The notes below the pieces were generated by a model that searched no databases, was not told where the DNA came from, and worked only from the letters and a program-made list of their open reading frames with translations. The position numbers were made by a program, and so were the translations under genes. From SXMI01 sp964391365 (lineage in GTDB: Bacteria > Actinomycetota > Acidimicrobiia > Acidimicrobiales > Microtrichaceae): a DNA stretch of 64,000 bases. Positions 40,333 through 48,793 of the stretch are shown piece by piece (the first letter of the stretch is position 1; each line of letters opens with the position of its first letter). The stretch lies in contig CAYMKW010000001.1 in assembly GCA_964391365.1 (NCBI GenBank), positions 27,119 to 91,118 on the forward strand. Direction: 5' to 3'.

Positions 40333-41469
40333 GTGCGAGTCGGACTGGTCTGCCCCTACAGCCTGAGCATGCCCGGCGGCGTGCAGGGCCAGGTCCTGTC
40401 GCTCGCCAGGTCCCTGCGGCAGCGGGGGATCGAGGCCCGGGTGCTGGCGCCGTGCGACGGCCCGCCCCCGGAACGCTTCGTCATCCCGCTCGGCAAGTCC
40501 GTCCCGCTCGCCACCAACGGGTCGGTGGCGCCGCTGGCTCCCGATCCCTCGGCCCAGCTCCGCACGATCCGGGCCCTGTGGGACGAGGACTTCGATCTCG
40601 TGCACGTCCACGAGCCGTTCGCCCCGGGTCCCACGGTCAGCACCGTCCTGTTGAAGCCCGCCACTCTGCTCGGCACCTTCCACGCCGCCGGTCAGAGCCG
40701 CGCCTACCAGACCCTCCGGCCCCTCCTGGCCTGGGGTGCGTCGCGGCTCGACGACCGGGTGGCCGTCTCGACCGAGGCCCGCGAACTCGCCCAGGGGCAC
40801 GTCGGCGGCGACTTCGACGTGTTGTTCAACGGCATCGAGTGCGATCGCTTCGCTGCGGCCGACCCGTGGCCGACCGATCGGCCCACGGTCCTCTTCCTGG
40901 GCCGTCACGAATCCCGCAAGGGGTTGCGTGTGCTCCTCGAGTCGCTCCCGCACCTGCCGGCCGACTGCAGGGTGTGGGTCGCCGGGTCGGGGCCCGAGAC
41001 CGAGGAGCTCACCGCCGCCCACACCGACGAGCGGATCGAGTGGCTCGGCCGCATCGACGACGCCGAGCGCGACCGCCGCCTGGCCGGTGCGACCGTCTTC
41101 TGCGCCCCTTCGCTGCGGGGCGAGTCCTTCGGCGTCATCCTGTTGGAGGCGATGGCCGCAGGCACCCCGGTCGTGGCCTCGGACATCGAGGGCTACCTGA
41201 AGGTCGCGACCGCCCCGGCGCCGGACGGTTCGGTCCCCGACCCCCCGGCGGCACGACTGGTCGCCTCGGACGATCCGGTCGCCCTGGGTCGGGCACTGGC
41301 CGAGGTGCTCGACGATCCGTCCGAACTCGAGCGGCTCCGCATCGCCGGTCTGGACCGGGCGCGACGTTTCGACATGGAACTGCTCTGCGACCTCTACGTC
41401 GAGCGCTACCGGGCGCTGCTCGAGGCCCGTGTTCCCGTCGATGGCCGGGGCGCGCGGAGCGGGCGGTAG
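40333..41469 (+). CDS. pimA: Phosphatidylinositol alpha-mannosyltransferase PimA
   Basis: 378 residues; GTG 40333. A GT4 enzyme: MRVGLVCPYSLSMPGGVQGQVL with the GGVQ loop that binds GDP-mannose and substrate, DLVHVHEPFAPGPTVS, TFHAAGQSR, VLFLGRHESRKGLRVLLE, and FCAPSLRGESFGVILLEAMAAGTPVVASDIEGY (the EX7E nucleotide-sugar motif). PimA moves the first mannose to phosphatidylinositol on the inner leaflet. The neighbours, PIP synthase and PatA-like acyltransferase, do the steps before and after. Length and motifs are normal. Confidence 0.92.
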   Translation: MRVGLVCPYSLSMPGGVQGQVLSLARSLRQRGIEARVLAPCDGPPPERFVIPLGKSVPLATNGSVAPLAPDPSAQLRTIRALWDEDFDLVHVHEPFAPGPTVSTVLLKPATLLGTFHAAGQSRAYQTLRPLLAWGASRLDDRVAVSTEARELAQGHVGGDFDVLFNGIECDRFAAADPWPTDRPTVLFLGRHESRKGLRVLLESLPHLPADCRVWVAGSGPETEELTAAHTDERIEWLGRIDDAERDRRLAGATVFCAPSLRGESFGVILLEAMAAGTPVVASDIEGYLKVATAPAPDGSVPDPPAARLVASDDPVALGRALAEVLDDPSELERLRIAGLDRARRFDMELLCDLYVERYRALLEARVPVDGRGARSGR

Positions 41470-41472
41470 CAT
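41467..41472 (+). promoter_or_regulatory. -10-like element
   Basis: TAGCAT overlapping the pimA stop, 6 bases before GTG 41479. Confidence 0.5.
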
Positions 41473-41478
41473 CCGCGG

Positions 41479-42279
41479 GTGGACACTCCCGAGGAACACT
41501 CGCGGCGGGCCGTCGCGGCCTCCGCCCGCCTCCTGACGGCGGCGCGGCTCGTGGGCTTGGTCCCAGCGGTCGTCGTTGCCGTGCTGGCCGGTGCGTTCCT
41601 CGCCTGGTGGATCGGCCTGCTGCTCCTCGTCGTGCTCGCCCTCGGATGGCTGGGCTTCATCGAACTGCGGCGTCGAGGAGTCGTCGACCGGGCGCTGGTG
41701 TCGGTCGGACCGACCCGGCCATCGGCCGGTGACCATCCGCGGTGGGAGAACGTCATCGACGGGCTGTCGTCGACGACCGGCGTGGGTGATCCCGAACTCC
41801 TCGTGGTCGAGTCGCCGTCGGCCAATGCCGCAGCGCTCGTCCACGGCGGCCGCGTCGTGCTGGTCGCCACGACCGGCCTCGCCGACGGCCTGGGTCAGGT
41901 CGAGCTGGAGGCGGTGGGTGCCAACCTGCTCGCTCGGGTCCGCAACGGGGCGGCGGAGCTGTCCACGGTGGCGGTGGGCCTTCCCGGACCCGGTCTGGCC
42001 GGATCGGCGTTCGTGACCCGGACGCTGGTCGAGGGGCTCGGTGAGCAGCACGCCGTCCGCTCGGACCTGGACGCAGCCGGCCTCACCAGGTACCCGCCGG
42101 GAGTCGCCCGGGCCCTCCGGTCGATCGACGAGCGGGGGACGGTGGTCGAGGGGGCGCTTCCGGCCTCGGCGCCCCTCTGGCTCGTGCCGGCCGTCGGTGC
42201 CGAGCAGGTGCCCGAGCCGGTCGCGGCCACGGTGATGCAGCCGACGGGCCTGCGCGTCGCCGTGGTCGAGGAGCTGTGA
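41479..42279 (+). CDS. Membrane protein resembling an M48 protease that has lost its zinc site
   Basis: 266 residues; leaderless GTG 41479. Two adjoining membrane helices occupy residues 20-62. The soluble part follows the HtpX/M48 layout: SANAAALVHGGRVVLVATTGLADGL, then QVELEAVGANLLARVRNG. The last block stands where HtpX has LEAVLAHELxHxxN, but the HExxH histidines and glutamate are gone (GANLLAR). Further on, HAVRSDLDAAGLTRYPPGVARALRSI matches the region of the third zinc ligand and ends like the M48 family. A catalytically dead, perhaps scaffold or regulatory, role is inferred. Its position next to pimA could mean a role in envelope quality control. Confidence 0.7.
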   Translation: MDTPEEHSRRAVAASARLLTAARLVGLVPAVVVAVLAGAFLAWWIGLLLLVVLALGWLGFIELRRRGVVDRALVSVGPTRPSAGDHPRWENVIDGLSSTTGVGDPELLVVESPSANAAALVHGGRVVLVATTGLADGLGQVELEAVGANLLARVRNGAAELSTVAVGLPGPGLAGSAFVTRTLVEGLGEQHAVRSDLDAAGLTRYPPGVARALRSIDERGTVVEGALPASAPLWLVPAVGAEQVPEPVAATVMQPTGLRVAVVEEL

Positions 42280-42328
42280 GCTCCGCTCAGCTCGGTTGAC
42301 CGCTTCGTGAGCGAGCGGGCCGCGTCGT

Positions 42329-42334
42329 TAGACT
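42329..42334 (+). promoter_or_regulatory. -10-like element for pdxST
   Basis: TAGACT, 7 bases before ATG 42342. Confidence 0.55.
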
Positions 42335-42341
42335 GACCGAC

Positions 42342-43256
42342 ATGGACCAGCCCTCCGAAGCCGCCACCACCGACACGCCGCGAGCCACCGGCACCCAACT
42401 GGTCAAGCGGGGCCTGGCGGAGATGCTCAAGGGCGGCGTGATCATGGACGTCGTCAACGCCGAACAGGCGCGGATCGCCGAGGATGCGGGCGCGTGTGCG
42501 GTGATGGCGCTGGAGCGCGTGCCCGCCGACATCCGGGTCGACGGCGGTGTCGCCCGCATGAGCGACCCGGCGATGATCCAGGGCATCCAGGAGGCGGTCA
42601 CCATTCCCGTGATGGCCAAGGCGCGCATCGGCCACTTCGTCGAGGCGCAGATCCTCGAGGCGCTCGGCGTCGACTACGTCGACGAGTCGGAGGTGCTGTC
42701 GCCGGCCGATGAGGCCCACCACATCGACAAGTGGGCGTTCACCGTTCCGTTCGTGTGCGGTGCCACGAACCTGGGCGAGGCGCTCCGTCGGATCTCCGAG
42801 GGCGCCTGCATGATCCGCTCCAAGGGCGAGGCCGGGACCGGCAACATCGTCGAGGCGGTCCGCCATCTCCGTTCCATCCTCGGTGACATCCGGGCGTTGA
42901 CCCAGGCCGACCCGGCGGAGCAGTTCGAGTGGGCGAAGCGCCTCCAGGCCCCGCTGCCGCTGGTGCAGGAGATCGCCGCGACCGGTGAGTTGCCGGTCCC
43001 GCTGTTCTGTGCCGGCGGAATCGCCACCCCCGCTGACGCGGCGCTCGCCATGCAGTTGGGGGCGCAGGCCGTGTTCGTCGGCTCCGGCATCTTCAAGTCC
43101 ACCGACCCCGCCCCCCGCGCCAAGGCGATCGTCGAGGCGACGACCCACTACCGGGACGCGCACATCCTGGCCAAGGTCAGCCGCGGTCTGGGTGCCCCCA
43201 TGACCGGGATCGGGATGGACGACCTCGACCTCAAGCTCGCCGATCGAGGCTGGTGA
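42342..43256 (+). CDS. pdxS: Pyridoxal 5'-phosphate synthase subunit PdxS
   Basis: 304 residues, full length; leaderless ATG 42342. Conserved blocks include VKRGLAEMLKGGVIMDVVNAEQARIAEDAGACAVMALERVPADIR, VMAKARIGHFVEAQILEALGVDYVDESEVLSPAD and GTGNIVEAVRHLR, with the active-site lysines in VMAKAR and IRSKGEAGTG. It condenses ribose 5-phosphate and glyceraldehyde 3-phosphate with ammonia from PdxT to make PLP. It overlaps pdxT by 4 bases. Confidence 0.98.
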   Translation: MDQPSEAATTDTPRATGTQLVKRGLAEMLKGGVIMDVVNAEQARIAEDAGACAVMALERVPADIRVDGGVARMSDPAMIQGIQEAVTIPVMAKARIGHFVEAQILEALGVDYVDESEVLSPADEAHHIDKWAFTVPFVCGATNLGEALRRISEGACMIRSKGEAGTGNIVEAVRHLRSILGDIRALTQADPAEQFEWAKRLQAPLPLVQEIAATGELPVPLFCAGGIATPADAALAMQLGAQAVFVGSGIFKSTDPAPRAKAIVEATTHYRDAHILAKVSRGLGAPMTGIGMDDLDLKLADRGW

Positions 43257-43834
43257 GGATCGGGGTCCTGGCGCTCCAGGGCGCCTTCGCGGCCCACGCC
43301 CGGGTGCTCGAATCCCTCGGGGTCCACACGGTCGAGGTCCGCATGCCCTCGGACCTGGTCGACCTCGACGGGCTCGTCCTCCCGGGCGGGGAGTCGACCG
43401 CTGTGTCGATGGCGGCCGAGCGGGCCGGTCTGCTGGAGCCGCTCGCCGACCTGCTGGACCGTGACATCCCGGTGCTGGGGACGTGCGCCGGGGCCATCCT
43501 CCTCGCCCAGGAGTGTCGGGACGGGCGTTCCGACCAGCGTCAGTTCGGCCGGGTCGACGTGTCGGTCCGACGCAACGCCTTCGGTCGACAGGTCGACTCC
43601 TTCGAGTCGGACCTGGAGGTACCGGCTCTGGCGGCGGCGGGCCTGTCGGACGAGCCGTTCCACGCCGTGTTCATCCGTGCGCCGGCGATCGAGCGTGTGG
43701 GTGACGGTGTGGAGGTCCTGGCCGAGGTCGACGGACGTCCGTGTGCAGTGGCCTCGGGGAGGACGGTGCTCACCACCTTCCATCCGGAACTGACCGACGA
43801 CGACCGCATCCACCGGTACCTGCTCGCCCGCTGA
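43253..43834 (+). CDS. pdxT: Pyridoxal 5'-phosphate synthase glutaminase subunit PdxT
   Basis: 193 residues; GTG 43253 overlaps the pdxS stop. It is a class I glutamine amidotransferase: IGVLALQGAFAAHARVLE, LPGGESTAVS, the nucleophile Cys in VLGTCAGAILLA and the His/Glu pair in TTFHPELTDD. It releases ammonia from glutamine and feeds it to PdxS. Complete and of normal length. Confidence 0.97.
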   Translation: MRIGVLALQGAFAAHARVLESLGVHTVEVRMPSDLVDLDGLVLPGGESTAVSMAAERAGLLEPLADLLDRDIPVLGTCAGAILLAQECRDGRSDQRQFGRVDVSVRRNAFGRQVDSFESDLEVPALAAAGLSDEPFHAVFIRAPAIERVGDGVEVLAEVDGRPCAVASGRTVLTTFHPELTDDDRIHRYLLAR

Positions 43835-43926
43835 GATCCGTGCTCGCCGTGCCGGCGACGGCCAGCCGGTATCGTCAGGTGGTCGTCCCGACCGATCGAC
43901 CGAACGACCAGGAGCCAGCTGCACCC

Positions 43927-44676
43927 ATGTCCGGGCACTCCAAGTGGGCAACCATCAAGCACAAGAAGGGCGCGGCGGACGCCAAGCGCGGCAAGCTCTT
44001 CGCCAAGCTGATCCGGCAGGTGGAGGTGGCCGCCCGCAACGGCGGCGGCGACCCGGAGATGAATCCGACGCTGCGGACCATGTTCCAGAAGGCCCGGGAC
44101 GCCTCGGTGCCGATGGACACCATCGAGCGGGCGATCAAGCGGGGGACCGGCGAACTCGACGGGGTCAACTACGAGTCGATCAACTACGAGGGCTACGCCC
44201 CGAACGGGGTGGCGGTCTACGTCGAGGCGCTGACCGACAACCGCAACCGGACCGGCGCCGAGATCCGATCGGTGTTCTCCAAGCAGGGCGGCTCGCTCGC
44301 CGAGCCCGGCGCGGTGTCCTGGCAGTTCGAGCGGACCGGCGTCGTCCTCGTCGACGGGTCGGTCGACGAGGACGAGCTGATGCTGGTGGCGCTCGATGCC
44401 GGAGCGAACGACATCACCCGGGCGGACGACCTCTGGCAGGTCACCTGTGATCCGTCATCGACCTCGTCGCTGCGGCAGGCGATCGAGGGTGCAGGGATGG
44501 ACGTTCGAGGGTCAGACCTGACGATGCTCCCGTCGAGCACCGTCGAACTGGACTCGGTGGAGGCCGCCCGGTCGGTGCTCCGCCTGATCGACGCCCTCGA
44601 CGACCACGACGACGTCCAGGACGTCTACGCCAACGCCGAGATCCCTGACGAGATCCTCGGCGAACTCGGCGACTGA
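43927..44676 (+). CDS. yebC: YebC/PmpR-family translation or transcription factor
   Basis: 249 residues; ATG 43927 with CAGGAG upstream. A TATCGT at 43870-43875 suggests a leader of about 45 bases. The family start MSGHSKWATIKHKKGAADAKRGKLF is exact, then RNGGGDPEMNPTLRTMFQKARDASVPMDTIERAIKRG. YebC-type proteins were long listed as DNA-binding regulators; some act on ribosomes stalled at proline runs. The gene precedes ruvC in many actinobacteria, as here with a peroxiredoxin between. Confidence 0.97.
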   Translation: MSGHSKWATIKHKKGAADAKRGKLFAKLIRQVEVAARNGGGDPEMNPTLRTMFQKARDASVPMDTIERAIKRGTGELDGVNYESINYEGYAPNGVAVYVEALTDNRNRTGAEIRSVFSKQGGSLAEPGAVSWQFERTGVVLVDGSVDEDELMLVALDAGANDITRADDLWQVTCDPSSTSSLRQAIEGAGMDVRGSDLTMLPSSTVELDSVEAARSVLRLIDALDDHDDVQDVYANAEIPDEILGELGD

Positions 44677-44696
44677 CGGACCGGGTCGGTCGGGGA

Positions 44697-45194
44697 GTGG
44701 GACGGGTGGACTCCGTCGGGACCGCAGTCGGCCAGGAGGCCCCGCCGTTCGACCTCCCCGGCGTCGATGGCCGCACGGGTGAGCCGGGCCACTGGTCCCT
44801 CGTCGAACAGCGCGGCCGACCGGTGGTGGTGCTCTTCTATCCGGGGGACAGCTCGCCGGTGTGTCGCCGCCAGCTCGGTGAGTACACCGCGGGCATCGCC
44901 GGGTTCGCCGACCTCGACGCCTGCGTGCTCGCCGTGTCGCACCAGTCGCCTGATTCGCACCGCCGGTTCGCCGAGCGTTCGGGCGGTTTCGGCTTCCCGC
45001 TGCTGAGCGACACCGACCGGGCCGTCGCCAGGGCCTGGGGAGTGCTGGGGCTGCTCGACCTGTACCGGCGCTGCACGTTCGTGCTCGACGCCGCCGGGAC
45101 CGTTCGCTACGCCCACCGGGCGATCGGGCCGGGTCTGGGCTACCGACCCGTTGCCGAGGTGCTCGACGTGGTGAGGGCGACCGAGGGGAACTAG
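44697..45194 (+). CDS. Peroxiredoxin (AhpC/TSA, BCP-like)
   Basis: 165 residues from GTG 44697; GTG 44706 is an alternative start. The thioredoxin-like fold has APPFDLPGVDGR, then VVVLFYPGDSSPVCRRQLGEY with the peroxidatic Cys in the PxxxS/TxxC motif, and FPLLSDTDRAVARAWGV. RCTFVLDAAGTVRYAHRA carries the conserved Arg region. It reduces peroxides; a resolving Cys at the usual BCP position (4 residues after the first) is absent, so it may be a 1-Cys type or use the Cys near residue 124. Confidence 0.85.
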   Translation: MGRVDSVGTAVGQEAPPFDLPGVDGRTGEPGHWSLVEQRGRPVVVLFYPGDSSPVCRRQLGEYTAGIAGFADLDACVLAVSHQSPDSHRRFAERSGGFGFPLLSDTDRAVARAWGVLGLLDLYRRCTFVLDAAGTVRYAHRAIGPGLGYRPVAEVLDVVRATEGN

Positions 45195-45233
45195 CCCGGG
45201 GTCGGGGTCCGCCGGGGCGGGACTCGCGGCCGC

Positions 45234-45239
45234 TACGAT
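45234..45239 (+). promoter_or_regulatory. -10-like element for ruvC
   Basis: TACGAT, 7 bases before GTG 45247. No LexA box is evident. Confidence 0.55.
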
Positions 45240-45246
45240 CGAACTT

Positions 45247-45744
45247 GTGTTCGTCCACGGCATCGATCCGGGCCTGTCCCGCTGCGGCTACTGCGTGATC
45301 GACGCCTCGGCGCGTTCGCCGAGGGTCGTGGCCATGGGGGTGTTCCGCACGCCTCCCGAGCGCCCCGTCCCGGAGCGGTTGGCGGAGCTGCTCGTCGACT
45401 TCCGGTCGGTGCTCGACGAGTTCCCGGCCGATGCCGTCGCCATCGAGCGGGTGCTGTTCCAGACCAACGTGCGCACTGCCATGTCGGTCGGTCAGGCCTC
45501 GGGCGTGCTCGTCGCCGAGGCCGCCGGTCGAGGAGTGCCGGTCGTCGAGTACTCGCCCAACGAGGTGAAGTCGGCCGTCGCCGGGCACGGCGCCGCGGAC
45601 AAGGCCCAGGTCCAGGAGATGGTCCGTCGGCTCCTGGGGCTGTCTGCGCCACCGAGGCCACCCGACGCGGCGGACGCCGCCGCCATCGCCCTCACCCACG
45701 TGGCCGTGGGATCGCTCGGCCGGTGCGTGGAGCGGGCCCGGTGA
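45247..45744 (+). CDS. ruvC: Holliday junction endonuclease RuvC
   Basis: 165 residues; leaderless GTG 45247. The RNase H-like fold has its acidic residues in GIDPGLSRCGYCVID (first Asp), AIERVLFQTN (Glu) and PPDAADAAAIALTHV (C-terminal Asp pair). It cuts four-way junctions after RuvAB branch migration. It overlaps ruvA by 4 bases. Confidence 0.97.
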   Translation: MFVHGIDPGLSRCGYCVIDASARSPRVVAMGVFRTPPERPVPERLAELLVDFRSVLDEFPADAVAIERVLFQTNVRTAMSVGQASGVLVAEAAGRGVPVVEYSPNEVKSAVAGHGAADKAQVQEMVRRLLGLSAPPRPPDAADAAAIALTHVAVGSLGRCVERAR

Positions 45745-46361
45745 TCGGGTCCCTGCGAGGTCGGCTGCTGGAGGTCGGCGAGGAGCTCCTCGTCGAGGTC
45801 GCCGGGGTCGGGTATCGGGTCCAGGTCGGACCGAGCACGGTGGCCGACCTCCGATCGGCGGATCCGGCCGACGTGGTCGGCGACGGCACCGGCCACTCGG
45901 TGTTCCTCCACGTCCACCACGTCGTGCGCGAGGACTCCCAGACCCTCTACGGCTTCACGACCGGAGCCGAACGGCGGATGTTCGCTGCGCTCCTGTCGGC
46001 CCACGGCGTGGGGCCCTCACTGGCACTGGCCATCCTCTCGGTGCACCGGCCGGACGCCCTGCGGGCGGTCGTCGCCGCCGGGGACGTCGAGTCGCTCTGC
46101 CTGGTGCCTGGGGTCGGCCGCAAGACCGCCGCCCGGCTGCTGGTCGAGCTGGGCTCCCGGCTGGGCGACGAGACGAGCGGTGAGCCCGGTGCAGCTCCGG
46201 ACCAGGCATCGACCGGAGGCTCCCGATCCGACCTGCGCGAGGCGCTGGCCGGGCTGGGCTACGGGACCGACGAGATCCGCTCGGTGCTCGCGGACCTGCC
46301 ACCCGAGGGCGATCTGCCGGAGCTCCTGCGGCTCGCCCTGCAGCGACTGGCCGCGGCGTGA
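45741..46361 (+). CDS. ruvA: Holliday junction branch migration protein RuvA
   Basis: 206 residues; GTG 45741 overlaps the ruvC stop (GTGA). Domain I starts IGSLRGRLLEVGEELLVEVAGVGYRVQV; domain II has the helix-hairpin-helix segments LLSAHGVGPSLALAIL and LVPGVGRKTAARLLVEL; domain III (residues 155-206) ends in DLREALAGLGYGTDEI. It binds the junction as a tetramer and loads RuvB. Confidence 0.97.
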   Translation: MIGSLRGRLLEVGEELLVEVAGVGYRVQVGPSTVADLRSADPADVVGDGTGHSVFLHVHHVVREDSQTLYGFTTGAERRMFAALLSAHGVGPSLALAILSVHRPDALRAVVAAGDVESLCLVPGVGRKTAARLLVELGSRLGDETSGEPGAAPDQASTGGSRSDLREALAGLGYGTDEIRSVLADLPPEGDLPELLRLALQRLAAA

Positions 46362-46421
46362 CACGGGGTCCAGCGGTGTGGCGCCTGAGCGGCCGTCCTC
46401 GGGCTGAACGGCGGTGTCCAC

Positions 46422-47522
46422 ATGGCACGTGACGAGCTCATCGACCCGTCGGCCCGTGACGACGAACCGGGCCTGGTCGCCGGCCCCGCTCCTGCAGACG
46501 GTGCGAGCGATGTCGGGGTCGACGTTGGCGCCGACCCGGTCGCCAGCCTCCGCCCGCGTTCGCTGGAGGAGTTCGTGGGTCAGAGCGAGACCAAGGAGCG
46601 ACTCCGGGTCATCCTCCAGGCCGCTTCCCTGAGGGGCCAGGCCGCCGACCACCTGCTCTTCGCCGGGCCTCCCGGCCTCGGCAAGACGTCCCTCGCCGGC
46701 ATCGTGGCCGCCGAGATGGGCGTCGAGCTCCACATCACCTCGGGGCCGGCGCTCGAACGGCCCGGCGACGTCGCGGCGATCCTCACGAAGCTCGGCGAGG
46801 GCGACGTGTTGTTCATCGACGAGATCCACCGCCTGTCCCGCTCGGTCGAGGAGGTCCTCTACCCGGCACTCGAGGACTTCGAGCTGGACATCGTCCTGGG
46901 GAAGGGGCCGGCCGCCCGGTCGATCCGCCTCGACCTGCCCCGGTTCTGTCTGGTCGGCGCCACGACGCGGACCGGCCTGATCACGGGACCGTTGCGCGAC
47001 CGCTTCGGTCTGGTGGCACGCCTCGACTACTACGAGCCGGAGGACCTCCGGTCGATCGTGGTCCGGGCGGCGAGCATCCTCGGCGCCGAGATCAATGGGG
47101 TCGGCGCCGAGGAGATCGCCCGCCGTTCGCGGGGGACGCCCCGGATCGCCAACCGGCTCCTCCGACGGGTCCGTGACGTGGCCGAGGTCCACGGCGACGG
47201 AACGATCGACGAGCACGTGGCCCGGGAGGGTCTGGCGCTCTTCGGTATCGACGAACTGGGGCTCGACAAGGTCGACCGCTCCATCCTGTCGGCCCTGTGC
47301 GAGCGCTTCGGAGGCGGTCCCGTGGGGTTGTCGACCCTTGCGATCGCCGTGTCGGAACCGACCGAGACCGTCGAGGACGTCTACGAGCCGTACCTGATCC
47401 AACAGGGCCTGCTCCTGCGGACGCCGCGGGGTCGTGTGGCCACCACGGCGGCATGGCGCCACCTGGGGCTCGTCCCGCCACCGTCAGCGCTCCCCGGGGC
47501 CGACCCGTCGATGTTCGAGTAG
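46422..47522 (+). CDS. ruvB: Holliday junction helicase RuvB
   Basis: 366 residues; ATG 46422, 60 bases after ruvA. It has RPRSLEEFVGQSETKERL, Walker A AGPPGLGKTSLAGIV, Walker B VLFIDEIHRLSRSVEE, sensor 1 LVGATTRTGLI and the C-terminal winged helix (LSTLAIAVSEPTETVEDVYEPYLIQQGLL). The AAA+ motor drives branch migration with RuvA. Complete. Confidence 0.98.
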   Translation: MARDELIDPSARDDEPGLVAGPAPADGASDVGVDVGADPVASLRPRSLEEFVGQSETKERLRVILQAASLRGQAADHLLFAGPPGLGKTSLAGIVAAEMGVELHITSGPALERPGDVAAILTKLGEGDVLFIDEIHRLSRSVEEVLYPALEDFELDIVLGKGPAARSIRLDLPRFCLVGATTRTGLITGPLRDRFGLVARLDYYEPEDLRSIVVRAASILGAEINGVGAEEIARRSRGTPRIANRLLRRVRDVAEVHGDGTIDEHVAREGLALFGIDELGLDKVDRSILSALCERFGGGPVGLSTLAIAVSEPTETVEDVYEPYLIQQGLLLRTPRGRVATTAAWRHLGLVPPPSALPGADPSMFE

Positions 47523-47636
47523 CTCCGGCGCTGCCGACCTGCGGCCGCCCCCAACTACGCCCGCGGGCGCTCGCTGCGCGATCCTGTGCACGTACGGGGC
47601 GACATGCCGTCCGCCCCCGGAACCGGAGGCGCCGCC

Positions 47637-48785
47637 GTGGATCGAACCATCTTCGATGAGGAACACGAGATGTTCCGCAAGGCCTACCGCACGTTCCTGG
47701 AGCGGGAGATGGTGCCCCACCGCGACGAGTGGACGGCCGCCGAGATCGTCCCCCGATCCGTCTTCGCCACCGCCGGTGAGTCCGGGTTCCTGGCCATGCC
47801 GGTCCCCGAGCAGTTCGGCGGTGCCGGGATGGAGGACTTCCGCTACAGCCTCGTCGTCGTCGAGGAGCTCTGCGCCGCCGACCTGCTCCCGCACGGACTG
47901 GGCATGACCCTCCACACCGACGTCTGTCTGCCGTACTTCCTCGAGTACACCAACAGCGAGCAGCAGGAGCGGTGGTTGCCGGGGATCGCGTCCGGCGACC
48001 TGATCACCGCAGTGGCCATGACCGAGCCCGGGATCGGTTCGGATCTGGCCTCCATGACGACCACGGCCGTCCGGGACGGCGACACCTACGTCATCAACGG
48101 TTCCAAGACCTTCATCACCAACGGCATCAACGCCGACCTCGTGCTCGTGGCGGCGAAGACCGACCCCACCCAGAAGCACAAGGGCATCTCGATCATCGTC
48201 GTCGAGCGTGGGATGGAGGGTTTCGAGCGGGGCCGGAACCTCGAGAAGGTCGGGATGCACGCTCAGGACACCGCCGAGCTCTTCTTCACCGACGTCCGGG
48301 TGCCGGTGGCGAACCGCGTCGGCGAGGAGGGCGAGGGCTTCCTGCTGCTCGTGAAGAACCTGCCCCAGGAGCGGCTGTCCATCGCCATGACCGGGGTGGC
48401 GCACGCCCGGGCCATGCTCGACTGGACCCTGGAGTACGTCACGGAGCGGAAGGCCTTCGGCCAGCCCATCGGGAGCTTCCAGAACAGCCGGTTCGTCATG
48501 GCCGAGATGGAGACCGAGGTGACGATCGGCGAGGCGTTCATCGACCAGTGCGTCGAATCGCTCAACGCCGGGACGCTGACCGCCGAGACAGCGGCCATGG
48601 CCAAGTGGTGGGGGACCGAGCTGCAGAAGCGGGTCGCCGATCGCTGCGTGCAACTCCACGGGGGGTACGGCTACATGGTCGAGTACCCGATCGCCCGGGC
48701 GTACACCGATGCCCGGGTGACCTCGATCTACGGCGGCACCACCGAGATCATGAAGGAGATCATCGGTCGCTCCATGGGCCTCTGA
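47637..48785 (+). CDS. Acyl-CoA dehydrogenase
   Basis: 382 residues from GTG 47637, which has GGAGG about 8 bases upstream; ATG 47604 is an alternative. Family blocks are TAVAMTEPGIGSDLASM, YVINGSKTFITNGINADLVLVAAKT, ERLSIAMTGVAHARAMLDWTLEYVTERKAFGQPIGSFQ, QLHGGYGYMVEYPIARAYTDARVTSIYGGTTEIMKEIIGRS. The Glu of GGTTEIMKE is the catalytic base of the short/medium-chain group. It is related to, but distinct from, the gene at 11776. It lies between ruvB and queA with no evident functional link. Confidence 0.93.
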   Translation: MDRTIFDEEHEMFRKAYRTFLEREMVPHRDEWTAAEIVPRSVFATAGESGFLAMPVPEQFGGAGMEDFRYSLVVVEELCAADLLPHGLGMTLHTDVCLPYFLEYTNSEQQERWLPGIASGDLITAVAMTEPGIGSDLASMTTTAVRDGDTYVINGSKTFITNGINADLVLVAAKTDPTQKHKGISIIVVERGMEGFERGRNLEKVGMHAQDTAELFFTDVRVPVANRVGEEGEGFLLLVKNLPQERLSIAMTGVAHARAMLDWTLEYVTERKAFGQPIGSFQNSRFVMAEMETEVTIGEAFIDQCVESLNAGTLTAETAAMAKWWGTELQKRVADRCVQLHGGYGYMVEYPIARAYTDARVTSIYGGTTEIMKEIIGRSMGL

Positions 48786-48793
48786 GGCAGCCG

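Noticed and set aside
45181..45247. LexA/SOS box upstream of ruvC
   Set aside because: No palindrome of the actinobacterial SOS-box type was seen in the short intergenic region.
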